Shown: in pieces, positions 12,000 through 22,750 of the stretch
Numbering within the stretch: position 1 is the stretch's first letter
Layout of the letters: each line of letters begins with the position of its first letter
NCBI RefSeq assembly: GCF_932294415.1
Contig: NC_065535.1
Location: forward strand, 95,496,862-95,560,861
Source of the DNA: Quercus robur
Lineage: Eukaryota > Streptophyta > Magnoliopsida > Fagales > Fagaceae
Length of the DNA: 64,000 nt
Direction of reading: 5' to 3'
Notes under the pieces: generated by a model
Databases searched by the model: none
What the model was told of the DNA's origin: nothing
The model's input: the letters and a program-made list of their open reading frames with translations, nothing else
Position numbers and translations under genes: made by a program

Positions 12000-12473
12000 T
12001 AGGTTGCACGGACACTCCATTTTTGGTGTCGTGTCCGCGTTTGACACGTGTCGGACACCGGAATGGGGATGACGTGCTAGATTCTGGTGTCCGGCGGTGT
12101 CCCTTTTTTTTTTTTTTTTTGGCTTCTCCGACACGGCGCCGACGCGGTTCCGATGCGTTCGACACGCCAGCAGTGAAAAAAAAAAAATCATAGATTTTGA
12201 CTGGTGGACTTACCAATACCATTGATTTTGTGATAATCCTAAAATAATAAAGCAAGTTTAGAGTATCTTAGACTGAAAGTTGAAACCACATCTCAAGTTC
12301 TTCTCAACCCACCCTCCCTCTGTCGCTGCCTTTGCCCTCTGTCCCTCGCCGAAGTTAGATCGGGCTGATCGGCGAGCTCCGGCGTCGACGCCGTGCCCTC
12401 TGTCCTCTGTCCCTTCCGATCTCTCTTTCTCTCTTGGCGCGGACCGATCTCTTGATTCTCTTCTTTGTTCTCT

Positions 12474-12505
<32 letters not shown>

Positions 12506-13257
12506 CTCGATATTAATATTGGTTAATGTACTGTTACTCACTTATTTATAACGTGTTTTGATTTTGTTTTTTTTTTTTTTGTTTTAATTGCTGCTGTGAC
12601 CTGTGGGTGCCCTCTGTCCTTTTATTTATTTATTTATTTTTTATATTAGTTATAACTTATAGTGAGCGTTTGGTTTCAGCTGAAACCTACGTTCACGTTT
12701 TCATTTCACGTTTCCGTCCCTTTTTTTTTTTTTCAGCGCATGAACAATGAATATACTGTGCAGAGACAAAAATTACTGTTCATGCATTGTAGCAGTATTG
12801 TTCACGTACTGTAGTAACACTGTTCACGCATTTAAAAATATTAAAAATGAGTCCCGTGGTACTTTTCACACATTTAAAAATTATTTTGCTACAGTGTTTT
12901 CAATTTTCAGTTTCAGCAACAATAAGTTCAATCCAAACGGACTCATAAATTTGTTTTTGTGTGTCCTACTATAGTTTTATTTATTTATTAAAGTTAAATA
13001 TTGTAAGTGATTTTACTAAAATGAATATTGAAAATGCTTGAAGATTTTATGTGTATTATTGTACTACTTTGGGTGTTAGTTTACTTATTTGTAATTCTTA
13101 TATAATTTAAATTCTAGATATAAACGTATTTTATTTCTAAAAATATTAAAAAATATGCTTAAATATAAAATTTAATTAATTATTTAACCGCTGTGTCGTG
13201 TCGTGTCCTTATTTTTAAAAAATTACCGTATCCCCGTGTTTGTGTCCGTTCAACATA
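12000..13257. mobile_element. Non-autonomous MULE-like TIR element, 1,258 bp
   Basis: The left end TAGGTTGCACGGACAC and the reverse complement of the right end (TATGTTGAACGGACAC) match at 13 of 16 positions. The flanking target duplication is GACGATAACC (11990-11999) against GACAATAACC (13258-13267), so the 9-10 bp length fits Mutator-like transposition. The interior holds GGACAC-rich direct and inverted motifs, long poly-T runs and a nested MITE at 12664-12944. No transposase is seen. The open frames here are low-complexity artefacts. Confidence 0.7.
12664..12944. mobile_element. MITE, GCGTTTGG family copy 1
   Basis: The element opens GAGCGTTTGG and closes CCAAACGGACTC. It shares most of its length with a second copy at 30371-30664, including ACTGTTCACG motifs and GCAACAATAAGTTCAATCC near the right end. 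It is nested within the MULE-like element. Confidence 0.7.
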
Positions 13258-13267
13258 GACAATAACC

Positions 13268-14068
13268 AAGTCGTGGTGTGACTAGCCTAAGGCTGGTAAC
13301 TCCTTCCGAAAGCTAAAGGTTTTCTGTGTCTTCCTAGATAGACATGGGGTCGTGAGCATCCCTCAGCTCTCCGGTAACTCTCCTACATGTAGGAGGGGCT
13401 CTCGCAGTGTGGTCTGACTGTAACAGGATCTTTATTGTCCATGCCGCTATTGAGTACATGTTCTGTGCTGGGAAACAAGGTAGAGCGGTGACTAAGGAGG
13501 TTAAGAGGGTGTGTTGGTCAAGGCCAAGCTCAGGATGGGCTAAATTAAATACAGATGGCTCGTCTTTGGGCAACCCGGGCAGAGTTGGAGGAGGAGGGTT
13601 GATCCGAGATGCTCATGGAGGCTGGGTTAAGGGATTCACCTGCAATATTGGAGTGGCTGCTAGTGTGGAGTCTAAACTTTGGGCCCTTAGGGATGGCTTA
13701 GCTTTGTGCCTATCTCTTAACATTCCTGTTGTGGAGATTGAAATAGATGCTAAGGTTGTGGTTGACTAGATTAATAATGGCAATATATCTAATCTTAACC
13801 TTTCTTCCCTTATTGTGGATTGCAGGACGCTCGCTAGTTGCATCCCTCAGGTTAAGCTGACTCACTGTTACTGCGAAGCCAATAAGTGCGCCGATGCATT
13901 AGCTAGGAAAGGGCCTTTCAACTAACTTGATTTTGTAATTTTTGATAATCCGCCTATGGACATTTCGATGTTTGTGTTTTATGATAGTATTGGTATGTAT
14001 TATGAGAGACTTTGTTTGCCAACTTCTTTCCCCGGTTAGGGGCTCTTAATATATTCCTAGTTTACCAA
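13268..14068 (+). pseudogene. LINE remnant with RNase H domain (inactivated)
   Basis: From about 13430 the plus frame reads into a typical plant L1-type LINE C-terminus: WAKLNTDGSSLGNPG, then GGGGLIRDAHGGWVKGF, a WALRDGL segment and EIDAKVVVD. A TAG at 13767-13769 interrupts it, after which the same frame resumes with CYCEANKCADALARKG and DFVIFDNPPMD. This is an RNase H (RVT_3) domain. The catalytic Glu of the usual AELWAL motif is Lys here (SKLWAL). An A-rich tail follows at about 14067. Upstream reverse transcriptase and endonuclease regions are absent; 13268-13430 looks like untranslated leader joined directly to the 3' end. The copy is inactive. Confidence 0.8.
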
Positions 14069-14810
14069 AAAAAAGAAAAGCAAAATCCATTTTTGGGCTT
14101 AATAATATTATTGCCCATTGGGCCTTTGGGACAGACCTTGGCTCTCGGGATAATTTTAATAAAAAAAACTTTAGCGTTTTTGCAATTTGGAATGAAATAA
14201 CCCTTTTTTTTGGAATTAGATTGTGGTATCAATAGGGTAAAAATTACAAATACCAATTTGGACTTAAAAAAAGAAGAAGGAAATTTGTCCAAAAAGTATT
14301 AAGGTTACTCCTTCCGTCCTTCGTGCTTTTGTAGAAAATGAAGTCATGGAAAAAAAAGGGAAGAAATTTTGTCCAAAAAGTGTTATGCTTACTACTTCGC
14401 ACTTTCATAGTTCCTAAAATAGGGAGAACCAACATGGATCTTATTTTTGTGTTTCATATTATATTAGACATTCAACCAATGTCATTCTAAAAAAAAGTTG
14501 AATATGTCACAAGAAATTATTTATATGAGCCTAATTCTATTCCTTATTCATGAAATTATGAAAACTTTTTATAGGTGGTCATAATATCACCCTTTTTGAA
14601 CAATATTCTCATTCATACGTACTTTTAATATTGATATTTACATTGTATTGTGACATCTGGGTAGCAACTCTTCACGTATTCATGCAATTAATTGCCAATT
14701 GAACCATTTCAAGTTTAGATATATGGCTTTTGTTAAAAATTTACTTATTAATTAGTATGTCGCAAGTTTCAACTCTTTTGGAAATTTGTAACTAAAATAA
14801 AGGGACCTTA

Positions 14811-14845
<35 letters not shown>

Positions 14846-16145
14846 ATCTAGCTGCTTTACTTAAGAATTGAATCAACACTTTTTCTTCATTCAAAAGTCA
14901 TTCGTTTTAACTTAATCGAGTTGATTTTGTCCATTGGCCTCAGTATAAAAGTATCATCACAATTTGAAAGAAATTTTCTTTTCCATATTGTGTTGAGTAT
15001 TTTTGACTTGGATTACAGTCTCAGGCCAATGGCAACAATCTATTTACATTGAGGGTCACTATATCCTTATTGTGGTTATCATGAGCGTTGTTGGATGAAC
15101 CTAATATTTTAATGTGGATAACCACGAACACTTTCTTATCAATTAGTGCATCTAGAAGTCAGCTTCACCAGAAATGCTTCACCAAAAATTTCATGACTAA
15201 ACGTGATAAGGACAAGAAATTAAAGAGTTAATTTTTTTTTCAAGTCACTAATTCCCAATTGAAAAAAAACCCAAATTTTAGGATCCATAGCAAGTAGCCA
15301 TTCAAAACCAATACAATCAAATTTAGAAGCTAAAGAATTAAATATAATTTTACACAAAATTATATGGGTCCTTGTGTTCACAGCATTGATTTTTTGGTTA
15401 AAGGCAACATCAAAAAATTATGATCCTTTTTTAATGCATTGTTGATGAGCATTTGAATCTTCAACATCACTACGATAAACATATGCATTCCAGTGCAGCC
15501 AAAGTTGCCACAGACCCATGGGAAATAAAATGTTCAAAGGCAAACCCATTGTTGCTGGACTTATTGACAAAGAGTTGAAATGGATCCATTCAACGAGTGG
15601 TAATGTGAAAGAACTCTAACAATTCAGGGGTGTACCCAATTTCCTACAAAAAATACTTAGCAAAGGGGCATTCATGCAAGATGTGGACACAGATTCTATG
15701 TTATTATTGCCAATGGGTCATATAGTATCAAGACTAAAAACCCTTGAACATAAAACTTCACACGTTAGAACACTATTATAACAACACAGCCAAAGAAAGA
15801 ATATGATTCTTGGAGAAGAAGGCATGACTTGAAATGTTTTAAAGACTTAAGAGGAAGATCAAAGGAGAGGGACTGTATGCCCAAAGGATTACATATATAA
15901 GACTTTTCCATTGTTTTTTCTTTACTCAAAATTGATGGCCGAATAACATGCACATATCAATTGCCTCTAAAGCCAATATGAACAGAACAAAATAAATTTG
16001 CCGTTTTTTCAATAGTTTTTCTACTCACAGATGTAGCGAAGTGCAAATATAAGATCCCCACTAGCAATAAAGGAAGAAACAACCCTGTAACTGTAATTAA
16101 CACAAATGTGTCATTGCCCCCACCAATTGAATTGTCAATGGTTTC
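14069..16145. other. Intergenic, no gene recognised
   Basis: AT-rich sequence. A diverged direct duplication of about 90 bp with the sequence TTTGTCCAAAAAGT lies at about 14280-14420. A poly-A run lies at 14813-14842. A stretch at 15481-15620 looks less AT-rich but every frame is broken, and I could not recognise a protein. Confidence 0.4.
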
Positions 16146-16914
16146 TGTAGGGATTGAAATTGTATTGATCCCAAAACCGGATTGGGCTCAAACGTTAACG
16201 GCCCAAACAATAAATTTATAGAGCGTGGGTAGAAGAACTAGATTTATCCCAGTAGAAAAACGATTAAACTTAACGATTCAAGATGATATGACACAGACAA
16301 GATTATCGAATTTCTCTTTAGGACCAAGCATGTTATTTCGTTTCATATAATTTTCTTCCAGAAGTCTATTGTATCAGAGTTCTGATCCTTTCTCTCAATG
16401 CATTTTTCCATGTTATATATTGCCCTCTTGGTGTCATTTTCACCACACACATGTAGGTTGGATTCGGGGGATCTCTTCCTGTCCCATCTAATACTTCCTG
16501 GAACCTTCAACCAGCAGCTGTAAGGCTGCTTCATTACTGTTCAGGCATCACCTCCACATTAATGCGGCCAGAGAGTTGGTTGAGAGACAATTAATGCGGA
16601 GGCAACAGTTGTTAAAGATATTTGTTTATCTTTCCTTTCTTACCCTTGGCCCAATGTCCCACCTTTAGTGGTAATGTAGTTTCGAAGTGTGTTTGTGACG
16701 ATACGGCGTTCAGGTTGTCCTCGGACACATATTGCCGAGAAGGATTTTGTCATCGGACGAATACTAGACCCATCTCATGTGATATCTACTCCTCTTTTCA
16801 TTTGGTTCCCCTTATAACCTTATGTGGGCCTCCTCTGATGGTTTAACGTCCTCGGATGGGGCCACAAGCCCAGTTAACACGGTTTTAATAATTATTGATT
16901 AACTGGCCCCTACA
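16146..16914 (-). mobile_element. Solo LTR, family A, 769 bp
   Basis: The ends are TGTAGGGATT...GGCCCCTACA, with an exact 5-bp duplication GTTTC at 16141-16145 and 16915-16919. The internal sequence GTAAGGCTGCTTCATTACTG and AATGCGGCCAGAGAGTT is shared with the copy at 29454 and, in reverse complement, with those at 33167 and 48311. The strand is assigned from that comparison: plus-oriented family members carry TATAAATA promoters. No internal retrotransposon sequence is present, so it is a recombined solo LTR. Confidence 0.85.
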
Positions 16915-16939
16915 GTTTCTATTTTAATTCATTTAATTT

Positions 16940-17248
16940 ACTTTGATTTAATTTATTTTTATTATTGATTCATCCATCCTTAGGTAATCATTAACAAAAA
17001 AATTGTTATGAAACTTTGCGATCCTAGCTAAAAGACACTACTTCTTTTTTAAAAAAAAAAAAAAAAAAAAGAAGCTAAAAGACACCATATAAACAATAAG
17101 CCACTTAACTTAAAATTGCTCATACTTCCAACAAGTCACAATTCTTAGACAACACTTTTTTGGACAGTTTATTTATTTATTTATTTATTTTTTTTAAGAA
17201 CAAATCAATTTATATAGATTAAATTGTTTTTATTTCAAAGGTATCTAT
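16940..17248. repeat. Dispersed duplicate, copy 1 (pair with 18376-18688)
   Basis: The sequence TTTGATTTAATTTATTTTTA, a TTGCTCATACTTCCAACAA segment, and TTTTTATTTCAAAGGTATCT near the end are shared in the same order with 18376-18688, which lies immediately upstream of the cysteine-rich gene. Poly-A runs and small indels distinguish the copies. Confidence 0.8.
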
Positions 17249-17289
17249 TTTCAACTGTGTCATTTTTGGGTGTCTATCAACACTTTTTT

Positions 17290-17412
17290 GACAAAAAGTG
17301 ATGGAAGGACTTAATTGAACTAAGTTAAAACTTATAGGGCTGAATTGAATGAAGTTAAAGTTGAAGGACTTGATTGAATTTTAGACAAAGATAGAGTGAG
17401 TAATTTGTAATT
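17290..17412. mobile_element. Partial MITE of the 5066-5434 family
   Basis: The repeated motif GAAGGACTTAATTGAA and its variants match the right half of the palindromic MITE family seen at 5066 and 32812. A complete left half and target duplications are not visible. Confidence 0.4.
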
Positions 17413-17570
17413 TTTAGCTATATATATATCAACCATTAAACCAATCCACACTGGGTAACCCATCCATGATCCATGTTTGTTCAGAAGTAATACAATAGGC
17501 ATAATAAAAAGCCAATCGTTTTGCTATTAAAATATTTGTCTTAGTGATCCATTGTATGGCTTAAAATGCA

Positions 17571-17706
17571 TATTTCTCACCACTTGCTTTTCCGATAACA
17601 TGTCCAAATGGCAGCAAGTGTGGATTGGTTGATAGTCCTTCCTTCAAGAGGGACTCATGGACTCCCTCCATTTCGACATCGGTCACCCCATTAGATTTTG
17701 CCAATA
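17571..17706 (-). pseudogene. Possible coding fragment of unknown gene
   Basis: On the minus strand an uninterrupted frame of about 45 codons has protein-like composition (NGVTDVEMEGVHESLLKEG, then NPHLLPFGHVIGKASGEKY) and then a stop. It has no start codon and no recognisable exon context. I cannot assign a family. It may be a relic of a gene that once followed the first copy of the duplicated upstream segment, or a chance frame. Confidence 0.25.
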
Positions 17707-18375
17707 AGCATTGCTAGTGCATGAGAAAGAATAGTAGAACTGAAGTTTAGTTCTAGGAAGATGTTAGTTTTAACTATTTTATTTCATGGACAAGAAATAA
17801 ATAATTTTTTTTTAAAAATGATATATCTGCCAGTTTATTATACATGAATGTTACCAACCAAAATAACTTAAATTGATGAGAAGGGAAGGGCTCAATTAGA
17901 TTAGGAAAGTTAGTCAATAATTAGTTACAATTGGAAAAGCAAGAGTGAGTTTTATTTTCTAAATTTGATAGTTAAAATGGGGAGGGTGGATTTGAACTTT
18001 AAATATATTTGTGAAAACACTAATAGGTGTCAACCAATTGAGTTACGAGATTCTTAACAAGACAAGAGTGAATTAATTAGTAGTCTAGCATACTAATTAC
18101 ATTTATCACATATATATATTTCTTATAAATGTTATATTAGTAAGAACACATGGAAAATTATTGAACTAATAATTTTGAGTCGTGTGGGTCGATCAATTAG
18201 ATTAAATTAATCTAATCATCTTAAGAACCAAATAAGGTATTGAAGGTCTAAGTTTGACCAATATTTTGTCTTTTCATAATTGAATAATAGGATGATTTGA
18301 CTCCATATACTCATATATGACTTGTTTATCACACCTTGTAAACAATTATGTTCTTTTAAAACCTTCAAAAAAGAG

Positions 18376-18688
18376 TTCTTTGATTTAATTTATTTTTATT
18401 ATTGGTTAATCCATCCTATACTGTTCATTTGAACCTTATTGAACTCTTACGAGCATACAAGGACTTTGTGAAAAGGTAAATGGTAATATAAAAAATAATT
18501 TTGAAACCTTGTGACCCTAGCCAAAAAGACGCTCCGTAAACTATAAGCTACTTAACTTAAATTGCTCATACTTCCAACAACTCACAATTCTTAAACAACA
18601 CTTATTTGAACCAAAAAAAAAAAAAAAAAAAAAAAAATTTAAGAACAGATCAATTTATAGATTAAATTGTTTTTATTTCAAAGGTATC
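18376..18688. repeat. Dispersed duplicate, copy 2, upstream of the Cys-rich gene
   Basis: This matches 16940-17248 in the same orientation, with an extra roughly 70-bp segment (about 18415-18490) and a poly-A tract at 18613-18637. It ends about 100 bp before the start codon at 18791, so the 5' flank of the cysteine-rich gene exists in two copies. Confidence 0.8.
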
Positions 18689-18702
18689 TAATTGCCCAAT
18701 TG

Positions 18703-18710
18703 TATATAAT
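18703..18710 (+). promoter_or_regulatory. Candidate TATA box of the Cys-rich gene
   Basis: TATATAAT lies about 80 bp upstream of the ATG at 18791, a usual distance for a plant promoter with a short leader. It is seen by sequence only. Confidence 0.4.
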
Positions 18711-18790
18711 TAGGTACAAGAGTTGAAACCTTAATTATCATTTTCAATATAACTTCAAAATAAGAATATTTTTTAAGTGGGAGAAAATCA

Positions 18791-19201
18791 ATGGATAGAA
18801 AACTTATGAGAGAAATTTTTTTGGGGATGATGGTGTTGGTTATTCTAATTTTAATTGAAGTGCAAGCTGCCGATCATACCTCTACCTCATTCCATCTCTC
18901 TTCAGTTCCAATTCCATTTTCTCATCTATCGAAACTTTATTTTGCTAATCTGGATTTGCGTAATTGCATTGACAAACAACATGAGCTTTGTGTGAAGAAA
19001 AGCGGTATAGAATATGGAAATTGTCTTACACGAGGTTTTCGAATATGCTTGGAGCTGCCAAAAAGTCAATTGGACCCAGAATATGATGACACCATAAAGT
19101 GCTTGCATTTTTGCAGGAGAGCATTAATAGAAAAATATGGCTGCCATTTTGGAGTTTGTTTGTTAGATTGTCACAAAAGGAATGCTAAGAAGCACTCCTA
19201 G
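18791..19201 (+). CDS. Secreted cysteine-rich protein, 136 aa, unknown family
   Basis: A single uninterrupted frame of 136 codons runs from ATG to TAG. Residues 1-26 are a clear signal peptide: basic start, then hydrophobic IFLGMMVLVILILIEVQA. Residues 27-58 are Ser/Pro-rich. The mature part has nine cysteines at 59, 67, 78, 86, 104, 108, 118, 123 and 127. The last five form CxxxC-x9-C-x4-CxxxC, followed by a basic tail (HKRNAKKHS). The spacing recalls plant thionin-like and alpha-hairpinin-type secreted peptides but fits none that I know exactly. An odd number of cysteines leaves one unpaired or used for dimerisation. A second in-frame ATG at 18806 is possible; the first gives the better n-region. 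It is probably secreted to the apoplast as a defence or signalling peptide, which is inference from architecture only. It has no intron and lies between a duplicated upstream segment and a MITE. Confidence 0.7.
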   Translation: MDRKLMREIFLGMMVLVILILIEVQAADHTSTSFHLSSVPIPFSHLSKLYFANLDLRNCIDKQHELCVKKSGIEYGNCLTRGFRICLELPKSQLDPEYDDTIKCLHFCRRALIEKYGCHFGVCLLDCHKRNAKKHS

Positions 19202-19217
19202 ATTTGGTATGCCGTCC

Positions 19218-19506
19218 TGGACAAAATTGCCTTATATACTTTTCACCCAAATTATATAGTTTTATGCCCCCCTTCTTAAACTAATTAGGGAAATGTCCAT
19301 TTTTTGAAACTCGACTTTCCTATAGTGACGTTTTTAAAGACCTATAGTGGCGTTTTGTAACGTCACTACATGGCTCCAGAAATTTTTTTTTTTAACTCGA
19401 TTTTGAAAAAATCGAGTTACAAAAGAAGGACATTTCCCTAATTAGTTTGAAAAGGTGGGCATAAGGATATATAATTTGGATGAAAAGGGCATAAGGCCAT
19501 TTTGTC
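19218..19506. mobile_element. Palindromic MITE with 9-10 bp TSD
   Basis: The left end TGGACAAAATTGCCTTATA and the right end (reverse complement GACAAAATGGCCTTATG) begin long inverted arms that also share AAACTAATTAGGGAAATGTCC. The flanks are TATGCCGTCC and TATGCTGTCC (9 of 10). The centre holds a strong hairpin, AACTCGATTTT paired with AAATCGAGTT (about 19396-19420). It inserted 17 bp after the stop codon of the cysteine-rich gene, so it is likely in that gene's 3' UTR. Confidence 0.8.
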
Positions 19507-19682
19507 TATGCTGTCCCTAAGCTCCTTCCTCTTTTATGTTTTATAAACCCGGTTTAAAATACTATTATTACTATTTTTGTGTGTGTTCTAATAAGTATTA
19601 CTATTTATCCTATATGTATGAGCAACCAATATATTTGTTGAATTAGTGCAAGTATGTCATTAAATAGGGGGCCCTCATTTCA

Positions 19683-19794
19683 TTCAATGACTTTTTTGCA
19701 TTCATGCATTAGAGTCTCCAAAGAGAAATATGGGTTTGTTCAATGATTTTTTGGCATTCATGCATTAGAGTCTCCAAAGAGAAATATGGGTTTG
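19683..19794. repeat. 56-bp tandem duplication
   Basis: Two adjacent copies, each starting TTCAATGA and ending TATGGGTTTG, differ at about two positions. Confidence 0.9.
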
Positions 19795-22750
19795 TTCGTT
19801 GTACGTGGAGATTGCTTGTGCCTCTTTTGCGTGTTGTTATATATTCATTGTTTTCTAGGATGAAAACATCCATGAAACTCAAAACACCTCTAAGAAAATA
19901 GTGTGAGAGGTGAAATCTGTCTTATAAATGTAATTTCAAACACTATCCTTGATCATTTTTGAGTTTCATAATGCAATTGTATGGTTTGAGTTTTAATTTA
20001 TATGTCTTAATTAGTCACACATTAATTTGTTCACATATTTTCTTCTTCTCTTTTTTATAGAATCATGAAAGAAAATTGTTTCATGTAATATTTCCAACAC
20101 TATAAATATAACAAGCTTTTATTTTTCGTTTTTGCATTTAAGCATTAATTAATATTATTTTTCAATATATCTGAACACACTTAATTTTTTATTATTATTG
20201 AAAACCATTTTCTTTTGTGTTCTTTTTTATTTTTATTTTATCTAATTTATATACTAAGTTATATCTAAAATTTGGACATACTGCCTTATGGTTTCATATT
20301 AAATTGACGGAATGTTAGCATTGATGGAAATACAAGACTGCTATATGTAAAATTTTAAGAATCTCTTTTCTTTGAAAAAAAAAAAAAATTGGCTGTTTTG
20401 AGTTGTGTAAAGTCAATCAAAGTGACTCTCCATTTGTGCCTTTTGAAAGGATATAACTCCTTTGATATAAATAATGATATCCATTTTCATTTTATGAGTA
20501 TTGAAATTATGGTTAAATGATTGAAATACTATTTTCAAACAGTTTAAACTTTGAGACATTCAGCAATTTATTAGATCCATGCCTAATTTTAGAGAATTTA
20601 AATTTAAAATTTAAATTTCATAATTTACTTTTACATCCTTAGTTTGTCTTATTGTTTAGACATTTTCAATTTGATAATATGGTGCTTTATAATTTACTTT
20701 TATTTTTATTAAATTTTATTTTTTATAATTAATAGTCGAGAAATGTGGGATTTAAACTCTAAATATTTCTAATAAAAATACCAAAATGTGTCAGTCGAAT
20801 TACTTGGCAATTAGAAACAAAACGCATGTTTTAGCCTAGATCTCCTGTGAATTGAGAGTGTGTTTTTGAAAGGTAACCCAAACAACTGGAGAAGATAGAG
20901 GTGACAGATGAAGAAAAGTACCTATACATAATTCATGGGGATAATAATTTGTGGGGGCACAAGCTAGCTAACATCCAACTACTTTATTTTCAAATTGTGG
21001 TTGCTTGCTGCTGTAGCGTGAATGACAATTGACAAGGTCAAAGCCCAGGTTTTCTTAACATGCCCTTCATGGGCCTCCCAAGACCTCTTTCTGTAGTTAT
21101 GGTAGCTCGGAACTATTCTGGATTAAGACAAGTGATTCCACCCACATTGATTACATTGATTTGCTTGTCTTTTACCCACACCCCTTTTAAATAATCATTG
21201 CTAGTAGAGAAATTAACGATGAATGTATGAAAATAAGAAAAATAATTAGGCTAGTTAGAAGATGTGTTAGATACAAAGTTCAAATTTTCATTTTCTTCTA
21301 TGTTATGAGTTATGACAACAAATATTCTACAGTCTTGTTTTACTGTCTGAAAATTTCTGGGTAATTTAACAGTCTTTTTAGGAGAAAGAAACAGAACATA
21401 TAGTATTAAGAGTCATTGTTGAAAATCATATATAATTTGAGATTCTGAAGTTCTACTGTATAAGGTACTCTACTGGGACTGGTACTATTGAATTGACATA
21501 GCTTTAGTACTCCCCAAACAAAATTCAAACTTTTACCTAGGTTGTAATAAACATTTTCATCATATATCTCTCAAAATTTCTCGCTTTCTCATTGTCTTTA
21601 ACAAAATAGAAAGAATCTTCCAGCTTTATGGCCAATCAATGTGGCAAAGGAAACATGATATAGCTAGCTAGTCCAGCCATATTTTCCTACATTAAAAAAA
21701 AAATTCATAATTAGATTCAGTACAGACCCTTTTCAGGAGATTCAGTATTTTAGCTAGTCAATTTTAGATCAAACCAAGGACAAAAATTGAAGGGCCAAGC
21801 TGCAAAATTCCGTACATGTTCTATTTCCTTTCAGTAATAATGGTCCTTGGTTCTCTAGCTTTCCATTAGCTATATTTCACCTTGAGCATGACATGAGATT
21901 TTAGTTGTTAAAAATAATACAGTTAATATTTATAAAAAAAGATTTTAAAAGTTGTATATAAACAAATAAACTAAAAGAAATAGCTGTTACAAATGCACAC
22001 TAATTTCCGGTGTTTACTTGCCAATGTTGTGCAGCCAACAGATTGTAAAACAATACTTAGGTCATTTCTCCAGAATAATTCTAATAATGAAAAACTAATG
22101 AATTCTTACAAAGCATGAAAAGTCCCTTTGCTTTTCCTTAGTCCAAGGTAACCTTAGAAAAACAAAATTGCTTACAGCTTAGCTGACATCTTACAAAGTT
22201 CTAGATAGGTATTTTCATGGAGTGGTTATGAAGTTGCTCCATGAAATAATTACCCCAAGATTAGGTACATATCACGATTGAGTTGAGATTAAGTAGCACT
22301 CAACAAAATTTTATGCTCTTAAGGGATACTTTGGCTTCTGAGGCCAAGAATATTTGAGAAGGATGGATCCAAAACAACACAGGTCCTCTCAACAAAAGGC
22401 CAACAAAATTAAATACAATTTTACAAATTTATTTTCAAAATCAGCCAAGGGGGACCAAAAATGACCTTCATTAATTCATTGCATGTTCTAGTATATATAT
22501 ATAGGTAGCCCCTAGAGTCTCCATTATTTAGTTAGCTAGCGAGAATATTATTGCTATAACAGTTAAGTAAAATCTAAGTAGACATATATGCATCCATGTT
22601 TTTCCACATATGTTTTATAGCCTAGTAATTTTTTATTCTATTAATTATCTTTTATAGATAGCAGATATATAAAAATTATATGACAATAAATAAAAAAGGG
22701 CAGATATCAATTATTGAAGAGTTATTGAGACTACATTGAGTAGAGTTTAG
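19795..22750. other. Intergenic, no gene recognised
   Basis: About 3 kb of AT-rich DNA. A near-palindrome, AATTTAAATTTAAAATTTAAATT, lies near 20589-20611. A TTTAAACTCTAAATATTT sequence at about 20749 resembles one at about 17990, suggesting old repeat fragments. No exons were found on either strand. The part next to 22750 is the downstream region of the MYB gene. Confidence 0.45.

Noticed and set aside
12280..12541. Open frames on both strands
   Set aside because: Created by CT-rich and poly-T sequence within the MULE-like element.
16622..16846. Cys-containing 74-codon frame
   Set aside because: Lies wholly in the solo LTR at 16146-16914; LTRs of this family have such chance frames.
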